Origin: Paulinella micropora
Lineage: Eukaryota > Cercozoa > Imbricatea > Euglyphida
Reading direction: 5' to 3'
Assembly (NCBI GenBank): GCA_009731375.1
Contig: BJOX01000193.1
Coordinates: 86,125-150,124 of the forward strand
DNA length: 64,000 nt
Program-made: the position numbers and the translations under genes
The notes under the pieces: model-generated
The model's database searches: none
What the model was told of the DNA's origin: nothing
Seen by the model: the letters and a program-made list of their open reading frames with translations, nothing else
In this document: positions 32,042 to 42,529 of the stretch, piece by piece
Layout: each line of letters begins with the position of its first letter
How positions within the stretch are numbered: position 1 is the stretch's first letter

Positions 32042-35000
32042 CTGGAGGGGGAAGAAGAGAGGAAGGAGAAGACTGTGAAGTTTAACCCTAAAGTCACAGT
32101 GCTTTCTAATGCTGTTGTGCAGACTGGGCCAACGCTTCCTCTATGTGAAAACAAAGATGTGGGTACACAGAGACTGCAGCCCCAAGGTAGTCTCATACCC
32201 GTTCATACAGCACGGTTACCAATGATAACTGATGCAAATAGGAAGGCGAGACTTGCGATGGAGGCGAGGAGGCCAATGGCAGACGTATCGCCTCGGCCAA
32301 GCAAACAACCACGAACAGACTCAATGTCTACGGTCGCGGCGGGTGGCGAGCAAAAAGACAATGTGTGTACTCAAGTACCACAAGACAATGTCGCTCAAAT
32401 AGTAAACGCACCAGTACCGCAGAATAATAAAAATGTTAATGAGGTGAAGCAGGAGGAGAAGAAGGAGGAGTTGAAAAACTTAGAGACAAGACTCCAAAAT
32501 TTGGAACGTAAAGTTCTTGTTCTCGCAGCCAATATACACAGGCCCGATGCTCTGTGTTATACGGAACTTTATTGTGAAACATTGAAGACAATATTAAAAG
32601 TTGGTAATGATACGATGGCGAATATTAATATTGTCGGCAGGAAGTTTTTTAATCGATACCGGGACTGGGTGGACGGAAATATGAAAAAGTCAACGGGCAC
32701 TCTCAAAGGAGTGAGCAGCCGGACGGATATCACGGGAATCATCACACTGACCTTTAAATTGAAATCCGCACGAGTATACCGTATGGACCTCTATGTCGTC
32801 CCCGGTTACCACGGGTCAATATTACTATCGTATGACCAATTGGCTACGATGGGGGCTGTGATTGATTGCGCCGCACGGCGAGTGATATATGGAGTAAAAA
32901 GAGGAGAAGAGAACGATATTGATCCCTTCAACGCTACTGACTCTTATGAGGCTTATGAGCTGAGTCTAGCGACGGATCACAAAAAGATGGCCATCGCACA
33001 TGAGGCACTTGAGGTGTACGTTCACCCCCATGTCGTAAGACCGGATGAACTGTCCTGGACCGACAATTGGGAATCCCAAGTGTGCACTGTCACAGTTCCG
33101 ACATGCCATTGGGACAAAAAGTCTATTGATGACTTAATCGAGAAGCGAAAGGAGGAGATTATATGTGTCGCACAAAGAAGCCCGTCGTTGGCGAGATTCG
33201 CGGAAGGAGTAGGAACAGATGTCCATATTACTAACGGATACTGTTTCCATGCGAAAGTAGGAGAAGAAAAAAGGGAGGCGTTTGTACCAAGGAGAACGGG
33301 GCGAATCCCGGATACTCCACCAGAAACTATTAAAAGTTTTATTACTGATTTCTGGGGTGACGAGCCCACGTGGCCGCGTTCACTGTCTGAAGTGAAGAAA
33401 TGCTTACGGACTTTATTCGAAAATAATAAGCCGTATACTATTATCCTGCCATATAATGAGAAGGCGATATGGGCGCAGGAAATAAGGGACCGGCTTATTG
33501 ATCATCCTATACCGGTACCCTCTCGCAAGCAACAGCTAGTGGTGGCTTGTCGTATGGGAACTCGTGAGCAGAGCAGTGCATACAAGCGGAAGCTCAGAGA
33601 CCTCGACAAGTTGAAATTGATACCGCAAGCATTCACATGCTTTGATGGTTTTTACACCCGTAAAGCTCCTTTGCAATACGCGAGACTCATTGACATGCTG
33701 GTGGAGCTCGGTAAAGATGATGAGCCGGACACGGTCACGTATGAAAAGACGGGCCTAGATGATGTCTCGGAAGAGGACTTAGGCTTGGAGGAGGACAGAG
33801 AACCCCTCAAGCAGCATAAGCAGATGTCTGATGAAGATTTTCAAGAGGCGGCGCGGAAAATATTGGAAGAAGGAGTAGGCACGGAGAAGGAGAAGGAGCT
33901 TTTAAAAGCCAAATTAGAGGCGAACAAGGAAATTTTTGACCCTCCACATGCAGGTGGTGTCAAGCCTGAAGATTTCACTGCGGTTATTTACAAAATACCG
34001 GGTGCGGAGCCGTCACCGGCACCACGAAGGGCGAATTTGAGTATACATGAGGCGAAGATAGCGGAGGAGCTAGCAAGACAGCTGCTCAATGAGGACTTTA
34101 TTGAGAGATCAACATCTCCAATAGTCTCACAACCGAGAATAGTGCCGAAGCCAGGAGGAGAATGGCGCCTGACAGTTAACTATGCTCGTGTTAACAAGGT
34201 GCTGGAGGAAGAGAGAAATCCTCTCCCGACATTAGAAGAAGGAAGGAGAGTACTGCGGAATGCAAAATTCTATTCGGTCATTGACCTTAAGAATGGCTTC
34301 TGGCAGATACCACTGGAGGAAAAGTCCAGATGGCTGACGGCGTTTGTGGTGGGTATGGAAATATACCAATGGAAAGTGCTTCCGATGGGCCTCAAGCAAG
34401 CCCCAGGACTTTTCCAGAAGGCGATGCAGAAGATGTTGAGCAGTCAGTACGATGATTTGTCTGACGGTGGCTTTATGAGAAGGCGGGGACAGAAGGCGGG
34501 AGAATATGCATTTTGCTATATCGATGACATTATCGTATACTCTAACACAATGGAGGAGCATATCGATCATTTGTCCGATATATTCAGGCGCATCGGAGCT
34601 TTTGGCCTGAAGTGCAATCTAAAGAAGTGTCAACTTGCCAAGACGAGTGTGACATACTTAGGGTACGAGATCTCCCATAATCGAGTCTCGATATCCAAAG
34701 AGAAGAGGGAGGAGATTATGAATCGACCGATACCGAAGAACCGCACTGAATTGCACTCATTCCTTGCGATGGCGCAATACTATAGCCAGTTTATACCCGA
34801 TTGGGGTGCAACACGGGCTAAAGTGGAGAAAATGATAGATTTTGGAGACTTTGAGAAGTGGGACGAAGAGGCTTTGCAAGCGTTTCATGCGCTCAAAGAT
34901 CTCATTTACAAAGACCCGAAAGACGGAGGACTGGTGTTAACGATGCCCGACTTTACGAAACAATTCGTAGTCGATACAGACGCATCTAAGTTTGCGATTG

Positions 35001-37855
35001 GGGCTGTATTACAACAAGAGGATGAGGAGAAGAAATTACGCCCAATCATGTTTATTAGTAGGAAGTTGTGTGCGGCGGAGAGAAACTATTGCACAAGGCA
35101 AAGAGAGGCGTTGGCGGTAGTATGGGCCCTCAAGAGGCTCAGAGAGTATTTGTGGGGAGGACCTCAATTTACTGTCAGAACTGATCATCATAACCTGTTA
35201 TGGTTGATGAATCATGAACAGACGGGACGGCTGGCGCGGTGGCAAGCGTTCTTGTCTTGTTTCGATTTTACAATGGTCCATCTACCGGGAAAGCGAAATG
35301 TGGTCGCTGATAGCCTCTCTAGGCTAGAGTTTAACTCAGAAGTATCGGCGTTGGTGTCCACGGTGGAGATGGAAGACTTGTCCACTGACAAGGTGTATGA
35401 GGTCAGCCACATTGAGGCGATGGAGATGGCGAGTGGAGTCCGATATGACCGCACAGGTCTACGGTACAGTCCACAAGGCCCGGATCACGGGATATGTTGT
35501 GAGCTACATACCCAGGAGGACGCTGAGTGGTCCTATGAGGTATATGAGAATGCGAAGGCGAACATAAGAGAGGAAGAGGAGACGCAGGAAGTTTATGCGG
35601 AGCCTCCTCAAGAGCGGAGAAGTGACCTAGACGATGACCCGGAAAGAATCGGGGTACGGCTAGAAGATGGTACTATCCATATAGCCTCGCCTACCGCATG
35701 GAGGCAACAACAGGCTCAAGATCCGGAGTTTAAAGAACTGATACAGTTATATCAGAACCCGGATGAGCTACGGATGACGAAAGCGATCAAAGATCAGATG
35801 AAGGAGATGGGATGGAGAGATGGTCTACTGTGGTACAAGGGCCTTCACGGTCGCTATGCGTCACAGCCGGACAAATGGACCCTTTGGGTACCGGAGAGTC
35901 TGAGACGATTTATATTTGTCGCAGCCCACAATTGCCCACTTTTGGCGCATCCGGGTCGACAACGAACTCATATGTTCGTAGCGAGGCGATTCTGGTGGAA
36001 GAAGATGAAGGAGGAGATAGATCAGGCGGTGGATGCATGCATCCCGTGCAAGATAAACAAAACACCACTGAAGGCAAATTTCGGCCTGATTGGCGAATTT
36101 CCTCTTCATGCGGGGATGTTTGAGTTTATACACATTGATCATGTGGGACCTTTCCCAGAATCGAAGGATGGTTACAAATACCTCCTTACGGCTATTGACA
36201 GAGCCACCAACTATGTGTGGATCATCCCTGTCAAAGACGTTACCGGCAAGACGACGGCCGAGGCGCTGATCGATAGGATCATCTCACAGATCGGAGTACC
36301 AAGAAAGATATGTTCTGATCGAGGCTCGGACTTTAATAACGAGGTCATCGACAAACTATCTAAGTATTACGGGATGAAATGGCAATATGTTACTGCCTAT
36401 AACCCGCGAGCAAATGGGAAAATCGAGCGGGTACACAGACCCCTCAAAGCCTCGCTAAAGATGTATTGCACGAAGAAGGAGAATCAAAGAGCATGGGTCG
36501 AGGCAGCACCATCATTTGCGTTTGCAATGAACTGTCTACCCTCTACGGCGTTAGGAGGCTCGAAGAGCTCAATCTCGCCATATCAGTTAGTATATGGGCG
36601 TGAGCCTGATATCCCGACTTCGCTCCTTCACCCAAAAGACACTTGGGCGGATGCGGATGAGTTGTTTGGGATGAGACTTAGAGTGAAGATGGAGGCGGAA
36701 CAAATAGTCAGGGCGCATAGAGAGGCGGAGCGCCGAAAGACTGATGCTGAAGGGGTGCGACAAGCGCACTTGGATCAGATCAAGTTCCAGGTCGGGGATA
36801 TTGTACTATTGTACCATCCTCAAGTCCCGAAGGGAGTCAGCTCTAAGCTGTTCACTCACTGGAAAGGACCTTATCAGATTATGGAACAGACGGGACCTCT
36901 GAATTACAAGATCAGGGGTAGAGGGAAGGTGCAAATTGTGAATGTAAGAAGGCTGATTAAGTATGATCCCTTCTTACTGGAAGATGAATCCGTTGAGGAG
37001 GCGTTAAAACGGATGAAGGATGATTTCAAAGAGGTGCCGCCCATCCACAAGGAGGCTGGCATAGACCAAGACGATGCTTATCGGGCACCGATAGCTGAGA
37101 AGGAGGAGAGTGAGGTGGACAGCAAGGAGAAGACTGACCGCATAAGCGCGGTGGGGACTCAGTCCAAGTCTCCGCGAGAGCATAGCGGAAAGAAGGAGAA
37201 GATCACAGAGGCGCAGCTAAGGAGAGCGCGGAATGATCTTATCAACGACCAACCGAGGAAGGCGATGAGGTCGATGAGATCAAAGGACGTCCACCAGGAG
37301 GAGGAGGGGACGGACACTGACCCAAACGCGGGCAACGTTGAGATTGTCCATGAGCGATGGAAGGAAGGCGATGCGATAGCAACCATCGCATGGGTGAAAA
37401 ATGTTTTCTATCTGATGAGACCAGCGGAACAACATGTCGCTGATGACACTCTCTCAGACTTATACTTGATGCGGGTCGTGGCGGTCCCACGACAGATGCG
37501 TGTCACACGGACACTCAAAATATCATCAGCCGCAAAGATAGTACAACCGATACTCCAGTTCTGGAGAAGTATGGACCCGGTTGAGGATCCAAAGGCAAGA
37601 CATTATCTGCCAGTATATAAAGACGCAAAAAGTCTCGAGACATGGGATGATACAATTACTCCCAGAGACAAGGATTACACTGCGTGGACCATTCAGACAC
37701 TGCCAAGAGGAGTGCTTGATGTCCCTTTTGAATTATCGTTGGGCGGAATCCCTAATAAGATCTGGGACATTCTCGAACAGTCAAAGTTCGATCTGACTTT
37801 TGTTGGTGGTCCTCCACCAGGCAAAGAAATCCGCGCCAGACGACGAAGGCAGTGA
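32042..37855 (+). CDS. pol: Gypsy pol: protease, RT, RNase H, integrase
   Basis: Open from the codon after the gag TGA to TGA 37853; no ATG near the front, so it needs readthrough. Residues here count from 32075. Protease-like fold near 165-275 with DTMAN at 179-183 where D[ST]GA is usual. RT about 640-870: VIDLKNGFWQI, LPMGLKQAPGLFQ, YIDD at 815. RNase H about 960-1100: VDTDAS, REALAVVWAL, TDHHNLLW, ADSLSR. Integrase: HHCC finger (HNCPLLAH...CIPC, about 1285-1330), DDE at about 1353, 1415 and 1451 (IDHVGPF, SDRGSDF, KIERVHR), then a GPY-like module (HWKGPYQI, about 1596). About 290 residues after that match nothing I know. The order PR-RT-RH-IN defines Ty3/Gypsy. No frameshift or internal stop, so it may be functional. 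Confidence 0.93.
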   Translation: MEGEEERKEKTVKFNPKVTVLSNAVVQTGPTLPLCENKDVGTQRLQPQGSLIPVHTARLPMITDANRKARLAMEARRPMADVSPRPSKQPRTDSMSTVAAGGEQKDNVCTQVPQDNVAQIVNAPVPQNNKNVNEVKQEEKKEELKNLETRLQNLERKVLVLAANIHRPDALCYTELYCETLKTILKVGNDTMANINIVGRKFFNRYRDWVDGNMKKSTGTLKGVSSRTDITGIITLTFKLKSARVYRMDLYVVPGYHGSILLSYDQLATMGAVIDCAARRVIYGVKRGEENDIDPFNATDSYEAYELSLATDHKKMAIAHEALEVYVHPHVVRPDELSWTDNWESQVCTVTVPTCHWDKKSIDDLIEKRKEEIICVAQRSPSLARFAEGVGTDVHITNGYCFHAKVGEEKREAFVPRRTGRIPDTPPETIKSFITDFWGDEPTWPRSLSEVKKCLRTLFENNKPYTIILPYNEKAIWAQEIRDRLIDHPIPVPSRKQQLVVACRMGTREQSSAYKRKLRDLDKLKLIPQAFTCFDGFYTRKAPLQYARLIDMLVELGKDDEPDTVTYEKTGLDDVSEEDLGLEEDREPLKQHKQMSDEDFQEAARKILEEGVGTEKEKELLKAKLEANKEIFDPPHAGGVKPEDFTAVIYKIPGAEPSPAPRRANLSIHEAKIAEELARQLLNEDFIERSTSPIVSQPRIVPKPGGEWRLTVNYARVNKVLEEERNPLPTLEEGRRVLRNAKFYSVIDLKNGFWQIPLEEKSRWLTAFVVGMEIYQWKVLPMGLKQAPGLFQKAMQKMLSSQYDDLSDGGFMRRRGQKAGEYAFCYIDDIIVYSNTMEEHIDHLSDIFRRIGAFGLKCNLKKCQLAKTSVTYLGYEISHNRVSISKEKREEIMNRPIPKNRTELHSFLAMAQYYSQFIPDWGATRAKVEKMIDFGDFEKWDEEALQAFHALKDLIYKDPKDGGLVLTMPDFTKQFVVDTDASKFAIGAVLQQEDEEKKLRPIMFISRKLCAAERNYCTRQREALAVVWALKRLREYLWGGPQFTVRTDHHNLLWLMNHEQTGRLARWQAFLSCFDFTMVHLPGKRNVVADSLSRLEFNSEVSALVSTVEMEDLSTDKVYEVSHIEAMEMASGVRYDRTGLRYSPQGPDHGICCELHTQEDAEWSYEVYENAKANIREEEETQEVYAEPPQERRSDLDDDPERIGVRLEDGTIHIASPTAWRQQQAQDPEFKELIQLYQNPDELRMTKAIKDQMKEMGWRDGLLWYKGLHGRYASQPDKWTLWVPESLRRFIFVAAHNCPLLAHPGRQRTHMFVARRFWWKKMKEEIDQAVDACIPCKINKTPLKANFGLIGEFPLHAGMFEFIHIDHVGPFPESKDGYKYLLTAIDRATNYVWIIPVKDVTGKTTAEALIDRIISQIGVPRKICSDRGSDFNNEVIDKLSKYYGMKWQYVTAYNPRANGKIERVHRPLKASLKMYCTKKENQRAWVEAAPSFAFAMNCLPSTALGGSKSSISPYQLVYGREPDIPTSLLHPKDTWADADELFGMRLRVKMEAEQIVRAHREAERRKTDAEGVRQAHLDQIKFQVGDIVLLYHPQVPKGVSSKLFTHWKGPYQIMEQTGPLNYKIRGRGKVQIVNVRRLIKYDPFLLEDESVEEALKRMKDDFKEVPPIHKEAGIDQDDAYRAPIAEKEESEVDSKEKTDRISAVGTQSKSPREHSGKKEKITEAQLRRARNDLINDQPRKAMRSMRSKDVHQEEEGTDTDPNAGNVEIVHERWKEGDAIATIAWVKNVFYLMRPAEQHVADDTLSDLYLMRVVAVPRQMRVTRTLKISSAAKIVQPILQFWRSMDPVEDPKARHYLPVYKDAKSLETWDDTITPRDKDYTAWTIQTLPRGVLDVPFELSLGGIPNKIWDILEQSKFDLTFVGGPPPGKEIRARRRRQ

Positions 37856-38701
37856 CAAAGAAACTATTTTTCTTTATGCGTCTCAAATAAACTGATTGAT
37901 TGCCCACGGCGTATCATGATTTGATCATGCATCATCAGTTATCAATATGAATATTAAAAAGACTCAGTGATATAACTTGGCATTCGATCGCAACATACGA
38001 GTGCGAAAGGTCGATCGACGATGATACTACACCGTATACGGGGATCGCTAGTGTATTGAGCGATGGTGTTCCCGGGTATGACCCTTTCCAAGTCCTGGGA
38101 TGATGTTCTCGAAAATGAAATGTTCTCTGAAACTTTCATTAAATTATTTTTTACGATAGATTATATACTGTCGTACCTGAGCACGGTCAATCTCTACTTG
38201 TGTCGGTATATCGCAGGGTCGGGTACATACACCTCGACTTCGGATATAGCTATTAGGACTGGCCCCCTAATACTATATCATAGGATATCCGCCTTATACA
38301 AGGGTATGTCATTAAAAAAGACAATGTACTTACGATCTCCCTGTGAATAATAATAATAATAATGATAATGATAAGAAGAAGAAGGAGATCAAAGGGGGAA
38401 TCGTACTACAGCACCACGTTGCTTGTATTTTTTTATTAATTGTACGTTTGTTCTTGACATACTGCCGAAAAAAAAAAAAAAAAAAAAAAAAGAAATTGAG
38501 GGGAAGGAGTTCAAAATTTACAAGAAAGGCTAGAGAATCCGCTTTGACGTGCCGTATGAGGATATATTTATCGTCTTTTAGCGTCTATCCGTGGGTCGAT
38601 GCGCTGTGTGGCATGACTCCATAGCGCATACTATTTGCAGAAAGAAATCAGAAGGTGTATGACGAAAATGCTATTTCCGTCATAAAATCGGGAGGGGGTA
38701 C
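37856..38701 (+). other. Gypsy 3' untranslated region with A-run and polypurine tract
   Basis: Non-coding. Holds a short (TAA)n at 38347, an A-run at 38469-38491 and a GGGAGGGGG tract at about 38689-38697, three bases from the 3' LTR, the likely plus-strand primer. Confidence 0.7.
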
Positions 38702-38938
38702 TGTAGGCATCACCCCCCGGATAGCCGGTAAAAAATACCTTTTCCTGGTGACAGGTGCACCAGCTTGTTTTTCAGTATTATTTGTCCGGATTGGACCTGA
38801 TGCCATTTTATTCCTGGTCTGTTGCCGTTTTCCTTTTTGGCTTCACTGAGCTAATACAACGAGACATCATTCTCATTCTTGAGGACTGTGTTTGGTTGTA
38901 TTACCGACTTTTTACGAGCTATCGTTGGGGGCATTACA
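38702..38938 (+). repeat. Gypsy 3' LTR
   Basis: 237 bp, nearly identical to the 5' LTR; followed by CTTT, part of the target duplication. Confidence 0.93.
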
Positions 38939-38942
38939 CTTT

Positions 38943-40947
38943 TGTTAAATCGTAGCCCATGTTTGGGGAGAACTTGATGATAGTTGCCTTAACGATTGAA
39001 GTTTTGAAAATAGATTTCGGATATCTGCATTCGAAAAGAAGTTGATATACTGCTTCCTCCAACACCTCATTATTGGTTGATTGATTTCAGTACATCCCAA
39101 GCATCCCTTTGATAGTCGCCGTTCTCACTCTATTGTCAGTGTACGACGATAATGGTGGGAGGCGTAGATACGGTGTTGTACCATTACTAATCAAGAATTT
39201 CCAATTTTTGAAATGCGGGCGAGAATGAAAGCCAAAATATAACTTCTTACCAATTCTTAAGTCACTCCCAGCAAAAACAAGGTTATAAAATCGTTCGTCA
39301 ACATCTACTTCTTGTTCTTCAAGCTCTAGACCACCCGTGTATACGGGTTGCGCGTGCTTATATTCTACATGCCTGAGTGACTGTATGTGGGGTGTCAGAC
39401 GTTCTAAAAATGTTTGGTCGTCTGATGGAGTCACAAGAAGAAAAAGTAGATCGTCAACCTGTCGAATGCAGTATACAAATTCAGATAGATTTTGTCTACG
39501 TACTACAGTAAGAAATCTAAACTCATCAAAAATACATTTTATTTGGGCCAATGGGGAAGAAAGATAGCCTCCGATCGGGCAACCTTTAACTTGCTGAAAG
39601 CAAGCGTTCCCCATCATGAAGTAAGTATTGTTTAGATCCATCTCGACTATGTCGAGTAAGTCCTGAAAACTGAAGACGACACAGCCGTCTCGTGAGGCAC
39701 TATGGTGCCAACCTACATCATGTTTCATCCTTCCATTCACATCAAGTCGCAACGTTTTTGACACTTGTATTTTTTCCTCTCTAAGCTTTCCTCTTTTTCC
39801 AGTGGCTTCATAATGACGTAAAATCATGAAAAGCCAGTGGATAGACATGATGATCTCTTTGTTATCTAGCCAAGTGAACATTTGCTTCACATCAAATGAC
39901 AAAGCTTGAACACTTAATTCGACCGTTCAAATTCTTTTCTAATTTCTGAAACAAAGTCTGGGCCTTTTTCATTTTTCCTTTGAGATCTGAAAGCTTATTG
40001 AGATTGAAGTTTGGCATGTATTTTGTGGCTTGCATAACGAGAAAGTTCAAGGCTTTGGCCGCGTATTTTAGTGTCTTTCGACCTTGTGAGCGAGACTGAA
40101 TACAAATTAATCGTGTTTTGTTTTCCGGATCTTTGTCCTTTGGAGATGTCATAACTTTTTTTACCTCCCCTTTCTTATCCAACGGAGCAAAGCGACCGAG
40201 ATTTCTTTTATTGTATTCGTGTCTGTACTTGCGTAAAATCTGTTGTTCTGTCATGCTGACTGCTTTGAAACACGGGGATTCTACCACTTCTTGTTTCAAC
40301 CTTTGCCTTAGCATAACAGGGCATTCTACCCACAACTGGTTTTTGTTTTTGTCGAGGTCCTTTACAACCAGTTTGTTCTTTTCGATGTAATTTTTCACTG
40401 ATTGTAAAGTATTCCAACTTATTCTTTGGTTTTTATTTGCAGTATGCTTTCCGAAATTTTGCTGGTTTTTATCCCATAAATTTTGCAAATTTCGTAAAAT
40501 GATATTGCCTGCCGCTTTTGTTGTTCCCATGGATTGCAGTATACTGAACAATGCATGTTTTCCTGTCTGAATCTGTGCATCTTGTTGCTGATTTATGTCA
40601 GTCAATTTGGAACGGTCGGTCCGACCATCAGCCTGACTTGACCTTTTACCAAAAATGATGTCATGGATTTGGGCAACATACTTTTTGACACCGATCCAGA
40701 ATTCTTTTTGCGCATTGTCACAGTCGAGAGAGGGAATTGCGGATGCATGTAGTCTTCGTACTATTCCCATCTCTCCTTCCATGTCTTTCAGTCTCGAACT
40801 GAAATGCTTTCCATTTTTGCAAAGTGGGGAGCATTTAGGTTGTTCGAAAAACTGAAAGTCAAAACCGTCAATCCACATGTGAATGTTTATCAAAGCCTTC
40901 GCAATAGATGGTGAGTTCTTTTGTACTATCACTTGCAATCTTTGCAA
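38943..40947 (-). pseudogene. PLE1 reverse transcriptase region, frameshifted
   Basis: 40947-39892 encodes the helical region upstream of the RT (KDLDKNKNQLW, KDKDPENKTRLICIQSRSQG). A frameshift near 39900 leads into 39902-39087 with motif A FDVKQMFTWLD (first catalytic Asp), CPIGGYLSSPLAQ (motif B) and IRQVDDLLFL (catalytic pair). These fit Penelope-type RT better than LINE or LTR types. A TGA at 39087 replaces a sense codon of PLE2, and the frame then reaches the Gypsy insertion. PLE1 is intact across the junction where PLE2 is frameshifted (near 56230), so the two copies together define the family. Confidence 0.82.
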
Positions 40948-41055
40948 GTGATAGTACAGACATCCGTGTTTGTTGTGGCATGGTGAAGTGTTGCAGAATG
41001 ATTGCTGGTATTGCTTTGAGCTCCTTTCTGGGTAGGTGTTCTATGAACAGCATTT

Positions 41056-42529
41056 TCATAGTATAGTTAGAGCTCTTGAGGATCTTTGGGTTACGTAAGA
41101 TCTGACAATAGACGCAATTCGTTCTTTGATTTTCCAGTGAGGCATTTGTTGAGTCTGTGCCCATACGTGTATTGCATGCTGTCTGGTTGCTTTCTTCATA
41201 TCACGTTCCCATGCTTTTGGATGATACCATAGCTTTTCGACATTGACTGCCTTGTCAAGCACTGCTCCTCTTGAGTGAATTCGCAAGGCCAATGGTTTTC
41301 TATTTAATAATAATACCTCTTTGGCTAGAAAGGAGGATAAACGACAATATGCCCCAGTCCAAGTTAGAGACGAGTGTGACTGTCGTTGTGTTTGTTGTGC
41401 TCGTTCATTTGGCTCATATAGTTTTGTGTTGTGGTACACCCTGTTCATATAGTCAGAATCTGTTTTATTTCCTCCTTTTCCATATCTTGTCACCATGATC
41501 TTGTCATTATTGTCATAGTGATCAAGAAGGGAGGTCAAAGAGGGAGAGAAGTGTTGAGTGATACCGTTACACCCCACCCATAAAGTTAGATTGGCAATAC
41601 AATTGTGCAATCCATAGAGCATCCAGCATAACTTTGAGCAACATTGCCACAGCAGCCTTGCGCCCGCACACACATGGTTTTGCTTTTTTGCGTTCTCGTA
41701 TTGGGAGAGACTGCGAAGTGTGTGGCTTGTATGTCTTGTTTGCTTTGAAGTGTTGCATGTAAGCTGGTCGTTTTTTATTCATTTTTGGCGTTAGCCATTG
41801 AATGAAGGACTTTTCTGTTTGCACTCGAATTGACTTTGAATGGAGCTTCTCACCTTTTGTTTTGTAAGGTAGTTTGCCCAGGTTCAATATGGGTACTGAA
41901 ATAAAATGTTCATAGCCAAACTGACCGGCCATTCTTGACAGTTGCTGGTCTGAGTGAGAGCTGGATTTAGAATGTTTCCATGCTCGCATTTGTCTGAATT
42001 CCTGTTTCATTCTAGACAAGAAGTTTGACGTCTCACCCACGTAATCTAAACTTGTCAGTGGTGAGTAAATGTAGTAGACAACCGAAACGTTTGCTCCATG
42101 ATTATTACCCGGTTGATCAAGAAAATCGAAAGCATGTAAGCTGTCGACGTTCGGAATAGAATTAATCATCGTCAGCTTAGCTTTTATCCATTTCGAATCC
42201 GTTACCGGTATGGATGCCATTGTCAGACAGTGTTGTACCATCATAGACAACCGGAATACTTTCCATACTATTCTGCCGTGCGAAGTTGTTGCCAGCGATT
42301 TGATTTTAATACAGTAGAAATTTGCTTTTCTAAGAAGGATATTTACCAGAGATTTGCTAGAGGTGCAAACGCTATCGTTACATCGTTTGTCATTTTTTCC
42401 ACTAGTGCTTGTACTGGAGTTAAGGTCTTCTTGAGAGGGGTTGGCAAGTCTTTGGTAGATTCTGCGCACTCGCCTGCACAGTGCATAAAGTCTAGTAACG
42501 CACTGCGTCAAGTCTCCCCCGTCTCCCTA
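41056..42529 (-). pseudogene. PLE1 GIY-YIG endonuclease region, frameshifted
   Basis: 42526-41567 is open in the frame that follows the TAG at 42529-42527. It holds the GIY-YIG nuclease: VVYYIYSP (GIY part), DYVGETSNFLSR (YIG part plus Arg), and a downstream TEKSFIQWLTPKMN with the catalytic Glu and conserved Asn. A frameshift near 41600 leads into 41673-41056, a region of unknown role shared with PLE2, and others follow toward 40950. The nuclease lies N-terminal to the RT, the reverse of canonical Penelope. Confidence 0.82.

Larger units (their letters stand above)
28322..38938 (+). mobile_element. Gypsy (Ty3) LTR retrotransposon, structurally complete, nested in PLE1
   Basis: LTRs of 237 bp each with TGTAGG...TTACA ends; gag and pol open throughout; a purine-rich tract before the 3' LTR. 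CTTT occurs on both outer sides (28318-28321 and 38939-38942), a 4-bp target duplication (5 bp if the terminal A is shared). The LTRs differ at only about three positions that I could see, so the insertion is recent. Confidence 0.95.
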
